This document shows positions 1-10,092 of a DNA stretch of 64,000 nt, piece by piece. Source of the stretch: Phlebotomus papatasi (taxonomy: Eukaryota; Arthropoda; Insecta; Diptera; Psychodidae); NCBI RefSeq assembly GCF_024763615.1, contig NC_077224.1:4154001-4218000 (forward strand), written 5' to 3'. The number at the start of each line of letters is the position of its first letter. The stretch's first letter is position 1. A model generated the notes under the pieces. It was not told the DNA's origin and ran no database searches. It saw only the letters and a list, made by a program, of their open reading frames with translations. A program made the translations under genes and the position numbers.

Positions 1-1050
1 ATCTCATTTCCCAGAATATCTGCGTATCCTGGGACCCAGAATAAAATAATTCTATTATGTGCTGGAAGTTTACTAAATAGCTGTATAAAGGGATAGCCGA
101 CAGTGGTGGAACTGAGCTAGATCTTTCAGGACAATCTGTCCTAAAGAAAAGACCAATCAAGAACCACTGAGAAAGACACGATAAGTGTCGAAATCTCTGG
201 TGAAATTGTGTGATTGATTCATCGGATTTGATCAACAGATTCCGATGCTTACTGGAAGGACAGATAGTCCTAAAAAATCTAGCTTAGAAAGTTTTCTGAG
301 GTAATTTATTGCTTCCTTTATCAGTAATGAATCAATTCATGCCTCTACAATTGCTCTAAAAGCTCTCTTCCTGTCTGGTGCAATGCAGATTCCTTGTTTT
401 CTAGTCCATGATTCGGGTCCCGGTCAAAATCCCGAACGCCAAAATCCCAAAAGCCAAAATCCCGAATTCTTAAAAGTGTCACAACTACTCCCACGTTTGT
501 ACCCGCGCTTGCTGGAGGCAAAGGGAAATCTTCTGTGTCTTAGGAAATTATTCTAAACATTTTCCTCCATATAATTTCATCAATTTCAGGATTTTGAAAA
601 TTCAAGATTTTGGCTTTCAGGATTTTGGCCTATTCGGGATTTTGGTGTTCGGGATTTTGGCTGCCACCGGTTTCCTCCATATAAATTTCTTATTTAAAAT
701 CACTCCCAAGTATTTTACTTCATCCTGCGGAACAACACTTTGTCCTTAGAGAATCGGCAGAGTAGTTGCATTGAATAATCTTTTCCTAGTGAATAAGATC
801 TGATTGGTCTTCTCGGGGTTAACAGTTAATCCCGAGTTATTACCATTGTTCCATGATTCTAAAAGCCTGTTCCATCCTATTGTAAATAGTATGGTAGTCA
901 ATGCCTAGACTATTGCAATATCATCTGCGTATCCTATTGTATAAAATTTTTCATCATTTAGCGTCTCGAACAATTCGTTAACAACGAGGTTCCAAAAGAG
1001 TGGCGACAAGATACCACCTTAAGGGCGACCCCTCACTGAAGTCTCAAATA
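1..1050 (-). mobile_element. Decayed non-LTR retrotransposon (RT and RNase H)
   Basis: Read on the minus strand, 911-934 encodes GYADDIAI, the YxDD catalytic box of reverse transcriptase. It is preceded by a GGILSPLFWNLVVNEL-like stretch (about 985-1030) and followed by EKTNQILFTRK and EVKYLGVILNKK (about 690-830). Bases 1-40 encode WVPGYADILGNE, the conserved C-terminal box of the RNase H domain. This order (RT then RNase H) fits a jockey/R1/I-group LINE. There are several in-frame stops, so it is dead. The element runs off the left edge of the window and is cut at about 1050, just before the foldback repeat. Clade assignment is a guess from motif wording. Confidence 0.8.
411..684. repeat. 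CCAAAATCCCGAA blocks inserted in the LINE remnant
   Basis: Bases 415-475 hold several copies of CCAAAATCCCGAA in direct order; 598-667 hold the same unit in the opposite orientation, so the two blocks form an inverted pair. The right block (575-670) sits between two copies of the 14-mer TTTCCTCCATATAA (561-574 and 671-684), which looks like a target-site duplication. The left block begins GGGTCCCGGTCAAAATCCCG. The same unit makes a 1.1-kb array at 31876-32990. Confidence 0.7.
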
Positions 1051-1144
1051 TCTAAGATTGAGAACTGATTGTGTTGTTATTGAGGTATGCCTGCCTGAAT
1101 GATATTTCTGAAGAAGAAAGATCTGGGCAAAGAACTAAACCATT

Positions 1145-3503
1145 AATTACACTGTGCAACAGCCAAAAATGGGATGGAAAATAATGAGTAGTTTCTTGTT
1201 CCTTGGTATGTCCTGAACATTTCTCCCGAAGAAACTTGTGGTCCATCACGTCAAGTTTCTGAGATATCCTAAGAAAAAGATCTTTAAGAAATTTTTCGAA
1301 ATATTTGAAAAAAGTTATTTATAATCAATAACGGTACACCCTAGGATTTTGGTGTCAAAGGATAACTCAAGGATGTGTAGAGGAGGATTCAAGGACATTT
1401 TTCTGGAACATCGCATATCCCTATCCCTTCATTTTTTAGATTTGTTTCATAAACTCCTAAATATCCTCCAAATCCATGAAAAGGATTCGTGGGACGACTT
1501 GAATCCTTTACAAAAATAGTCTCCTGAATATCATAGGGTCGTAAAATATACCGTTATCCAGAAATTACGTATTTGAATGACTTATGAACCACAGAATTTT
1601 CTCTCAAAAAATCATTATTTTATTTCATATCTTAACAACATTCACTATAAGCTAATAAGACCTCGATATGGCATCGATCGGGCTCAAATTTTAATATGTT
1701 TTAGCTGGGCCTTAGATCTTTTGATCAATACCAAACTTAAGGTCCCCCGACCCACCTGACCCGAGCTATAAGGGTCCAAAAAAAATTCTTCAAATGGCCA
1801 TAACTCCGGTTCTAATTGTCAGAATTTAAAAAGTGAGTGCGTTTTGAAAAGCTCTCGTGAAATGCCACTTCTCTTTCTAACATTGCAAGTTCATGAAACT
1901 ACCGCTAGTGGCGCTATTATCAAAATGAAATTTTTCAATTTTCTAAATCAAATAACTCAAAAATTAGTTTGTGCATCGGGCCGAAATTTTAGTATGTTGT
2001 AGCCGCAGATTATGCCTATCAAACAAAAAAAATACTTAAGCCGATCGATAACCCCTGACCCGAGCTATAAGTGGTCAAAGTTCGAATATTTACCGGCTTA
2101 TATCTCCGGTTCTAATTAACATTTTGACCTAAATTTTGGTGTTTTAGTTTCGTCTCGATGAGCACTTTCTGATGAAAGTTCAAAAAATCACCACAGGTGG
2201 CGCTGCGATACCGTCTAAATTCATCAACATTCAAACTCATTTTTTTTGTGTAAATTCCCTTGTGTAAGTTAATCAAATTTTAGAATGTTGTAGTCTAGTC
2301 TATGACGTTTCCAAAAAGTGGCGTGGGTTCGCTGTGGTTCCAATAGAACCGTAGATATGAGGGGTCGAAGTTCACGAAATTCAAAACATCATATCTTCTG
2401 TGCTTTTCGACCGAATTTGATGAGTAAGGGCGCACATTAAAGGTCTCACAAAAAGGACAAAATTCTGTTACCACCATTACACATAAAATTGGAGATTGTA
2501 AAGAATTTTATAAAATCCCTAAATCACGAGCAAGCGGCGTTCAAACGTTCGAGGGAAGTTTTTCCAAAACTCGGCATCGCAAAAATGGAAGAAGGTGTTT
2601 TCACGAATCCTGATATCCGAAAGTTGGGAAAGGATTCAATTTTCACAAATTCTTTGCTGCCAGATGAAAAAATTGCATGAAAATCGGTTAAAAATGTAAT
2701 TTACAATTGTTTGGAAGGCACCAGGACAGAAATTGCCGAAAATCTTGTGCAAAAAAATAATTTCAGCATTTAAAAAAGTGGATATGAATATATCACTGAA
2801 AATCCACTTCCTGTATTGTCACTTTGATGTTTTTTAAGACAAAAATCAAAAGAATCAGATGAGCACGGAATAAAATACCATCAATTCGCTGCACCTTACG
2901 AAAAATGGTACAAAAGCAAGAATCTTGATTCTCTTTTGGGATGAATGTGCTGGATGGTGGATTACAAAGAAAATTAAACTTATGAGACATTAGAATTTAT
3001 TTGTAGAAGATATGAAATAAAATAATGAACTTTTGAGAGAAAATTCTGTGGTTCATAAGTCATTCAAATACGTAATTTCTGGATAACGGTATATTTTACG
3101 ACCCTATGATATTCAGGAGACTATTTTTGTAAAGGATTCAAGTCGTCCCACGAATCCTTTTCATAGATTTGGAGGATATTTAGGAGTTTATGAAACAAAT
3201 CTAAAACATGAAGGGATAGGGATATGCGATGTTCCAGGAAAAATGTCCTTGAATCCTCCTCTACACATCCTTGAGTTATCCTTTGACACCAACATCCTAG
3301 GATGTACCGTTATTGATTATAAATAACTTTTTTCAAATATTTCGAAAAATTTCTTAAAGATCTTTTTCTTAGGATATCTCAGAAACTTGACGTGATGGAC
3401 CACAAGTTTCTTCGGGAGAAATGTTCAGGACATACCAAGGAACAAGAAACTACTCATTATTTTCCATCCCAAGAAAAAAAGTTTCATTTTGTTGCACAGT
3501 GTT
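1145..3503. mobile_element. 2.4-kb foldback element
   Basis: The left arm (about 1145-1635) and the right arm (about 3005-3503) are near-perfect reverse complements over almost 500 bases. Examples are the paired copies of GGATGGAAAATAATGAGTAG and of the CAATAACGGTA segment. The outer ends still match at GTTGCACAGTG. The right arm has a short change (AAGAAAAAAAG) at its tip. No transposase reading frame is visible; small open frames inside are not convincing genes. It could be a large non-autonomous foldback transposon or an inverted duplication. Confidence 0.75.
1740..2420. repeat. Degenerate ~300-bp tandem repeat
   Basis: The phrase CTGACCCGAGCTATAA recurs at about 1757 and 2056, and a diverged form (TAGATATGAGGGGTC) at about 2347. 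Each is followed by a copy of ATCTCCGGTTCTAAT or a relative and then a TGGCGCT segment. Monomer length is near 300. Relatives occur at 23400-23540, 24600-24850 and 25330-25400, and inverted at 37430-37795. This is a dispersed satellite-like family lying in the loop of the foldback element. Confidence 0.65.
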
Positions 3504-4030
3504 ATTATTCCCTCCAGTCTTTTAATTTAGAGAGACTATCCTAACGAATATCTCATCCATAGATCCCAAAGACGCCCAACTAATCCTTATTGATACTCTC
3601 GACTCGAGGGTCTCAAGACTGAAAGACTCGCAATCACAGTTAATGAAAGTGCATTATTCCTGGATGAACTTTTATTCACTTTGTTTTCAATACCATGATG
3701 GGACTCGAAAATTTTCTTCCTACATTAGAGTTATCCGTGACTATGCACATTTTTAATGGCACACAAGCGATCGGTCGAGTAAAGTCAAGGAATTAACACA
3801 ATTAAGAAAAAACTGCTCTTCTTATAGCATTGAACCGTCTTCAGAAAACGAAGTTGTAAGTAATCGCAAGATACATCCAATATCAAGAGTTAATCAGGAC
3901 TTCCCTGAAGTGTGCTGTGCATCCCAGGATAATATGCAGAGACACCAGGGACAGATTTTTTGTTAAAGCTGTTCAGCAAAGAGAATTTGGCATAAAGAGA
4001 GAAATTTTGTCAGAGCTCTATCTACCGACT
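3504..4030. other. Spacer between foldback element and F-box gene
   Basis: I see no gene, hairpin or tandem repeat here. Being immediately downstream of the minus-strand F-box gene, the right-hand part is likely its 3' untranslated region. Confidence 0.4.
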
Positions 4031-4953
4031 CTAATAGAATGTATCGTATCTGTGGGATGATAATATGTCCACTTTCTGTTCTATATCAATTTTCCTGCTT
4101 TTAAGGAACTCGATAGTGCCATCACAAAATTCATCTGGATTCAAAACGATGTGAGTGACTTTGGGGCAGCTTTTAGCAATTTTCCTGCAAAAAACCAAAA
4201 GTCTCCTTTGACTTTCCCAACTCTTCTAATAATGTGGATTAACTGAATTACTTACAAAACTGCCTCATCATCACTTCGATCTAGATCCAGAATGTCTAAG
4301 TACTCCAAGTCCTTACAATACTCTGCGATTGTGCCGAGAACAGGGGAATGCTCCTTGCAAAAATGTTTTTGCGACAAATGGATTATCCTTAAATGGATTT
4401 GCGTCTTGAAAAAGTCACAGAGAATTGCTTCAGAGAGACAATAGAGCGATAAACTAACATCCACAAGATGATTATTGTGCATATTCAGAGTCTGCAGAAA
4501 ACCATCACAAACTGCTAAACCAGATAAATGCAAGGTATGGAGTTTCTTGCAATTTACAGCAAGTGGATGAAGACCACTGGAAGTTATCTTAAAACACAAG
4601 TGATGACTGAAGATCTCCAACTCTGTGTTGTTGTTCAGGAATTCAAGAAGTAGATCTTCCGTGAGCCAAGGCAAACCTATCAGATGAATCTCTCTGAGCA
4701 TCCTACATTTCCGGGAAATCACCCGGAATGATGTCTCCCATTTATTATTCTGAGTACTATCTTCTTCAATACAGAGTCGCTTTCGCCGTGTAAGCATCTG
4801 ATCTACCAAATCTCTGCACATCCTGGAGCAACATCGAAAATTGAACAGTTCTGGGATTTCAAGGTATTTCGACAAGTATTCCAAGAAGAAATCTTCCGGC
4901 AAATCGAGAATACTCTTAGGCTGAGTTATTGTGAAATATTCACTGTCCATCAT
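4031..4953 (-). CDS. F-box/leucine-rich-repeat protein, copy 1
   Basis: Two exons on the minus strand: 4953-4256 and 4184-4031, joined across a 71-base intron with donor TTTT|GTAAGT and acceptor TTTTTTGCAG|G. The spliced product is about 283 residues ending TYR-rich (SSHRYDTFY) at a TAG. Residues about 14-55 form an F-box (SILDLPEDFFLEYLSKYL, then FRCCSRMCRDLV), the Skp1-binding adaptor of SCF ubiquitin ligases. The rest has degenerate leucine-rich repeats (LREIHLIGLPWLTEDLLLEF; LHTLHLSGL; LEYLDILDL) that would bind the substrate. A tandem paralogue lies 750 bases upstream. Two in-frame ATGs are adjacent; the second (4950) matches the paralogue start. The exact orthologue and substrate are unknown. 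F-box/LRR assignment is firm; the exon 2 call is strongly supported by the same structure in copy 2. Confidence 0.85.
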
Positions 4954-4954
4954 T

Positions 4955-5500
4955 ATTCAACAATCATTAAAATACTCGCAAATGGTCAGGAAACTTTCCA
5001 CTTTGAGCACTTTTAAATGTTCAAAATGTAAATAGAAATCTAACCTCATATCGATTGGTAAATTCTCTGTTGCATATTCGCGCCTTTGACATAGACGACA
5101 TCCTTTTAAAAATCAAAGAGTGATAGGATTAAAACTGGATCATTTCGGAGGAGTTTGGGTGATTTAGAGTTTATTGTACGAAAAGTGGAAGTACTTCTAT
5201 GTTACTCACATTCAAGGTAAACAGTTAAGGTCCTGAAGAGCCTCCGATATTCCTTTAAAAAAAGTTATTAGGAATGATACACTTAGATCACTTAATTGGA
5301 GATCAGAAATCCTAAGGCACCAGAATAAAAGATTTGCATTTAGGGCTAAAATTCATGCGAGCAACCCATATGCCAGTAATAAACATGGAGTATTGGAGGC
5401 GAAAGCTAAGTTGAATGAGAAGGAAACAACTCATGCTCAGTAAATTTAGCTTAAATAGACTGCTCTTTAACTTTCTATTCAGATCATAATAAGCCCAAAC
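4955..5500. other. Region between the F-box paralogues
   Basis: Bases 5041-5070 contain TAACCTCAT followed by a GGTAAATTCTCT stretch, a weakened version of the block upstream of copy 2 and Larp7, placed about 90 bases upstream of the copy 1 start; it is probably part of its promoter. I see no other gene. The short plus-strand open frame near 5504 has no recognisable features. Confidence 0.4.
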
Positions 5501-5674
5501 CGCGTGCCTGACTCCTCTTCGTGGAGCTCATTTTTACGCTCCACGGGATATACCCAGGACTTCCAGAACCCTCGCCCAGACCAACAAAGCCGCTCCAAAA
5601 AGACATGCTTGAAGTCGCTTCATCATTACAATTTTTGTAAACACCGTAATTATTATTCAAATAATTTATTTTCT

Positions 5675-5680
5675 TTTATT
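5675..5680 (-). terminator. Poly(A) signal of F-box copy 2
   Basis: AATAAA on the minus strand 26 bases past the copy 2 stop codon, with a second AATAAA ten bases further on. Position fits cleavage and polyadenylation of this gene. Confidence 0.55.
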
Positions 5681-5705
5681 TACAAAAAAAAAACAGTATT
5701 AACAC

Positions 5706-6654
5706 TTAAAAAAAGTATCTCTTCGATTCGGTAGAGAACTTCATATACTCAACGTACGATAAATTTTCCGAATCTGTGTCAATTTTCTTCGATTTTAAGT
5801 ACTCAATCGTATTATTGGAAAGTTTATCTAAATCCACAATAAGATTTGTGATTTTTGGGCAGTTTCTAGCGACATTCCTGCAAAAATAAAAATCTTCATT
5901 ATCTCTCCTGGAAAATGTGAACCTATTGAATTACTCACAGAACTGCCTCATCATTCACCCAACCAGTATCGAGGATATCCAAGTATTCTAAGTCCTTGCA
6001 ATAATTTGCTATCGTGTTTAGAATAAATGAATGCTTCTCCAACATATCCACATACACGAAATTGAACATGCAGATCTTTTTCAAATGATGCTGCATCTTG
6101 AAGAAATCCTGGAGGGTTTCTTCAGAGAGGGAATAAAGGGATAAACAAATATCCTCAAGATGATTATTGTGTATATTTAGAGTCTGCAGGAAACCATCGC
6201 AAACTCTTACATCAGCTATGTGGAGGGTATGGAGTTTCTTACATTTAACAGCAAGTGGATGAAGACCACGGGTAGTTATTTCAAAGCACCAGTGAAGGAT
6301 AAGAACTTCCAATTCAGTATTGTTATTCAGAAGTTCAAGAAGTAGATCATCCGTGAGCCAGAACAAATTTATCAGATGAATCTCTCTGAGCATTTTGCAT
6401 TTCTGAGCAATGACCCGGAAAGATATCTCTCTTCTGTCCTCTTTATTGTCATCTAGGATATTTTTTCTCTGAATATAGAGTCGTTTTCGCCTTCCAAGTA
6501 TCTGATCTACCAAATCTCTGCACATCCTGGAGCAACATCGGAAATTGAACAGTTCTGGGATTTCAAGGTATTTCGACAAGTATTCCAAGAAGAAATGTTC
6601 CGGCAAATCAAGAATACTCTGTGGCTGAGTTATGGTGAAATATTCACTGTCCAT
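5706..6654 (-). CDS. F-box/leucine-rich-repeat protein, copy 2
   Basis: Two minus-strand exons: 6654-5939 and 5877-5706, with a 61-base intron (donor GTTCT|GTGAGT, acceptor TTTTGCAG|G) at exactly the same phase and place as copy 1. The product is about 295 residues. The F-box (residues about 12-54) is almost identical to copy 1. The leucine-rich repeats (LREIHLINLFWLTDDLLLEL; LEVLILHWC; LEYLDILD) are clearly related but more diverged, and the C-terminus differs (TESKRYFF). Role by family: substrate receptor of an SCF ubiquitin ligase in cytoplasm or nucleus. Intact reading frame, good splice sites and a poly(A) signal suggest a live gene. Confidence 0.87.
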
Positions 6655-6760
6655 TATTGTTCAACACTCCATCAAAATACTTGTAAATGGGTAGGATAAA
6701 ATCTAAATTATTTTCTTGTTTCGTAAACATACTTCAAAAATGGTAAACAAAGACATAAAC

Positions 6761-6794
6761 GTAACCTCACTTTGAATGGTGAATTTCTCTCGAG
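6761..6794. promoter_or_regulatory. Shared AACCTCACTTT promoter-like block (F-box copy 2)
   Basis: GTAACCTCACTTTGAATGG then TGAATTTCTC, about 107 bases upstream of the copy 2 start. The same block with small changes is at 9919-9952 upstream of Larp7. Orientation relative to transcription is opposite in the two genes. Function is inferred from position and conservation only. Confidence 0.4.
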
Positions 6795-6838
6795 TTTTCC
6801 CACTTTTTTTCGAGATCACGTAGCATAAAACATAACCT

Positions 6839-7300
6839 TCAAAAATCAAACTGCGATTCTATGCAAATGCAACCGAATAATGAATATTGCTGAAATTTGC
6901 ACAAATTGTTCTTTGTAGAAGGGTAAACAATGTATTTCCAAAGGATATTAGGTTTCCACTGGTAGAACGGGTACGAGGGCAAGGGGCGTCCAGATTTACT
7001 TTTAGCCATAGGCTTTACACTTGTGTACACGGTAAAAACTTTTGGACACTGACCAAAATATTGAAACAATTTTTTTGGAATCAATTTGTACCTATAGAAG
7101 TTATTTGTTTGTTCCATAGTTTTCTTTATCGTTTTAATACGGTGGAATGTCTTCAAATTTGAGTTGATTTAGTTTTATACAAATTTATTCCTAAAAGTTG
7201 TAATAGAATTTGTTTCACGCAGCTTTTTTGTTCCCACTGTCAGGAACCTATTGCTACATTTTTTTATAACAATATTATTCCTACATCTGTAACATATTTG
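6839..7300. other. No gene recognised; possible MITE end
   Basis: Open frames on both strands overlap here but neither shows a known motif. GGTAAAAACTTTTGGACACTG at about 7030 resembles the reverse complement of the tip at 7510-7537, so 7030-7537 may be one inverted-repeat element that contains the 97-bp repeats. Confidence 0.3.
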
Positions 7301-7535
7301 TTCCAAAAATTTTCGGTTTCCGTGGACGACCTATTTGGAACAAATTCGTTACTAATATTGGGTATCTTTTTGTTTCTCCTAGAAGGTACAAATTTATTCC
7401 AAAATTTTTCAGTGTCCGTGGACGAGCTACGTTTTGAAACAAATTCGTTACTTTTATTGATTATCTTTTTGAGTCTCGTAAAATGAACAAGATTATGCCA
7501 AAAAATATAGTGTCCGTGGACGAGCTAATTTTTTA
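7300..7535. repeat. ~97-bp tandem repeat, three copies
   Basis: TCCGTGGACGA occurs at about 7319, 7415 and 7513, a spacing of 96-98 bases. Each is followed by ACAAATTCGTTACT-type sequence in the first two copies and preceded by a TTCCAAAA(A)TTTT stretch. The open frame at 7298-7486 is the repeat translated, not a gene. Confidence 0.6.
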
Positions 7536-9212
7536 CAGTTCCCGCTCTCTAATCCGGATCGCCGTAATCCGGAATCAGGACGAGTTATCGACGGTTACAT
7601 TTAAAATAGTTATGAGGTCATGTATGCATGTGTGTTCAGCAATGTAAATGAATTATCCTGTGATGTTTTTTGTTTAATAAATGTTCAAGATGAACATGAA
7701 TATCAACATATTTAATTTATAACTAAAATAGTTCTTAAATATCCTGTAAAGGAGATCATCATTTGTAAGCCCTTAAGACTCTAAGTCTCCTTCAAAACAC
7801 TTTTAAAAAAGAGAATTTATCTGTAAAGCCTGTAAAGCAGTTATTTAAAATTCATTCTCATTTCTGATTAATTGCAGTCTCTAAGAAATGGCTAGGAAAT
7901 CAGCTCAACAAGGACTTTAAGGACAAGACCGGTATCATTGCATTTTTTATATCCTTAATTAGTAGGACAAGGAGGTTCGTCCTTTAAGGACCATAAGGAT
8001 TACTCAATATTTTCAATTTACTTTTGTCAATTGCTCAGGGCTAAACAGAAAATATTACTTCTTATTTAATCGTCAAAATTTTCATATTTCTAGAACGAAT
8101 CCTGGGATGAGACTTATACTAGAATACTTCTAAAAACCTCAAATCCTAAGATTCATCCATAAAATTCAAATATTATGTATAAGTTTTCTAATATTGATGA
8201 AAAAAGTCGTATCATTTATGATATTATGTGAAAGGAAAACTGAAAAATTGCACATCTTTTAGGACAAAATTAACGCATTTAGGATATAAATTAAAGCCCT
8301 GGACCAACGGCAAATTATTTTTAAAGTCTTTAAAAATAGATTTGCTATATCAGAATTCAAAATAAATTAATAGTTAAAGAACTATTAAAGATAAAACTGA
8401 GCTGTTTTCTACCCAAAAATTAGGTCACCCGCAAAAGGTGAAAAACGACATGGAAAAAAAATCAAATCTGAAGTGGGAATATTAAAATTGTATAAAAGGT
8501 AGAAATTTTGTTAAAATAAATCAGAATGAAAAAGCCAGCTTCAAAAGAGATTTTTACTGCACGAATCAGCAGCAGCTAATAACAAATAAGTGCCAAATAA
8601 TAAGCAGGGCTTAATTATTCTCCTGGACAGGCCTAAGATCGGCGGCACCATCCTGAGTGCCAACACACATCGGCCTCAGCTAAAACTTGTCTAACAAGCG
8701 GCAGGTGCAGAGAAGCTCTCGTAGAGCTGAATTAAATAGTTGACGAAAGAGGTGCACCACAGACAAGTCAGAGGGGCTAGAAACCCTTCAGATTCCCCGG
8801 AGAGGCAACATCCAAATTACCATCACTCAAGTGGCGTTAATCGATCTATACTTGACACTAGAGGACGTGCTTTCTGGACGCCAGGGGAACGACTTAGCCG
8901 GCAACTATTTAATTGCAGCCCCCTGAGCTACGCAAAAGAGCAAGGAGACTTTCTGAACGATTCGGAAAGGCTTCTTCCTCTAGGCTCAGGTCTGCTACAA
9001 GTCAGGGCTTGGACAATAAATGAAGTATAATAGCATTGAATTCTCTAATTATGTCTTTTTAAACTTCTTTAAAACTTTTATTCTAATTCTAGAAAAAAAA
9101 ACCTTGTATTATATTTTCAAGACGTTGAACAAATTCAAAAAATTCATCCGGATTACGAAGCGGACATCTGTCATATTGTCTCCCAATCATCCGAAAAACG
9201 AAGCGGGCACTG
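7536..9212. mobile_element. CAGTGCCCG (pogo-type) MITE split by a later insertion
   Basis: The left part (7536-7683) and right part (9015-9212) match the intact copy at 13396-13724 end to end. The left tip is CAGTTCCCGCTCTCTAATCC and the right tip, read inward, is CAGTGCCCGCTT. TA flanks both sides (7534-7535, 9213-9214). The intervening 1.33 kb is absent from the intact copy. Confidence 0.8.
7684..9014. mobile_element. Unclassified 1.33-kb insertion with 8-bp target duplication
   Basis: AATAAATG is present at 7676-7683 and again at 9015-9022; the intact MITE copy at 13396-13724 has it once, so these define the insertion. The element starts TTCAAGATGAAC and ends CAGGGCTTGGAC. No long terminal inverted repeat and no coding frame are visible. 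The last 400 bases (about 8610-9014) are much richer in GC than the surroundings. It might be a retroposon or a decayed hAT/P-like element; I cannot place it. Confidence 0.7.
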
Positions 9213-9669
9213 TATGTGCCGAAATTTTTTACCGTGACTAGAAACCCTTCATGGACATAAATTTCTCTATCATGTAGAGGCCATAACAGAATGGACATCT
9301 TCAGTTTTATTGTCTAAATTAAATATTTTCCCTTTTTCGAGAAAGATCATTTACTTTCTGGGCTCCATGGAATCCTTTTATTAAAGGCAATATTTTTAAT
9401 ACAAATTTCTAAAAGGGTTCTTTTCTAAAAAGTCAAAACGCGAAAAAGTGTCCGAAACATTCCCGATTATCTCTACCAATCCAATCAATGTTTACTTTAT
9501 ATGGGGGGTCATAGAAGATCTGAAGTTGATATCTCTTACCGTTTGTGCTCCAATACTCCAATACAAAATATATATACTAAATTTTCAACACAACGAATTC
9601 AACAATTAAAAAATCAGCAAAAATTACTATGATAAACCACATTCAAATAATAATTACACTCAATGCACA

Positions 9670-9889
9670 TAGGGGAAAGTGCCCATGCTTGATACAATTG
9701 GAAGCTTCGTAATGACTAAATTTTTCCTATGTTTCTCAATAAACGTGACTCCGCAATATATTTTAAAAACTGCCCATTTTCCCTAGTTTTTAAAATATGG
9801 TTGCAATGAGTCACATATATATTGTGAAACATAGAAAATTTAGTCATTACGAAGCTTCCAATGATATCAAGCATGGGCACTTTCCCCTA
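9670..9889. mobile_element. TAGGGGAAAGTGCCC hairpin MITE
   Basis: A 220-base near-perfect palindrome: AGGGGAAAGTGCCCATGCTT at the left is mirrored at the right, and the arms pair almost to the centre. A sister copy is at 46608-46828 and a lone left end is at 12699. TA at both borders suggests a Tc1/mariner-like target site. Confidence 0.8.
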
Positions 9890-9918
9890 TTCTGTGCTTT
9901 CCCGCCTTTTACGATCGT

Positions 9919-9952
9919 AACATAACCTCACTTTTAGAGTGGTGAATTTCTC
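9919..9952. promoter_or_regulatory. Shared AACATAACCTCA promoter-like block (Larp7)
   Basis: AACATAACCTCACTTTTAGA then GTGGTGAATTTCTC, about 140-175 bases upstream of the Larp7 start codon. It matches the block upstream of F-box copy 2 (6761-6794). Probably in the promoter or 5' leader; the binding factor is unknown. Confidence 0.45.
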
Positions 9953-10092
9953 CCTTTTTCTTTCTTGAATTTCGCAAATGTCAGCCAACAAAAATTTTGC
10001 TGCTCACACGAACTTTCAGTTTTGTTTACATCTGGAAAACGTTTTTGTTCTGTGAAGGAAATCCTTGAGGAAATCATTTTGCCAGGAGAAAG

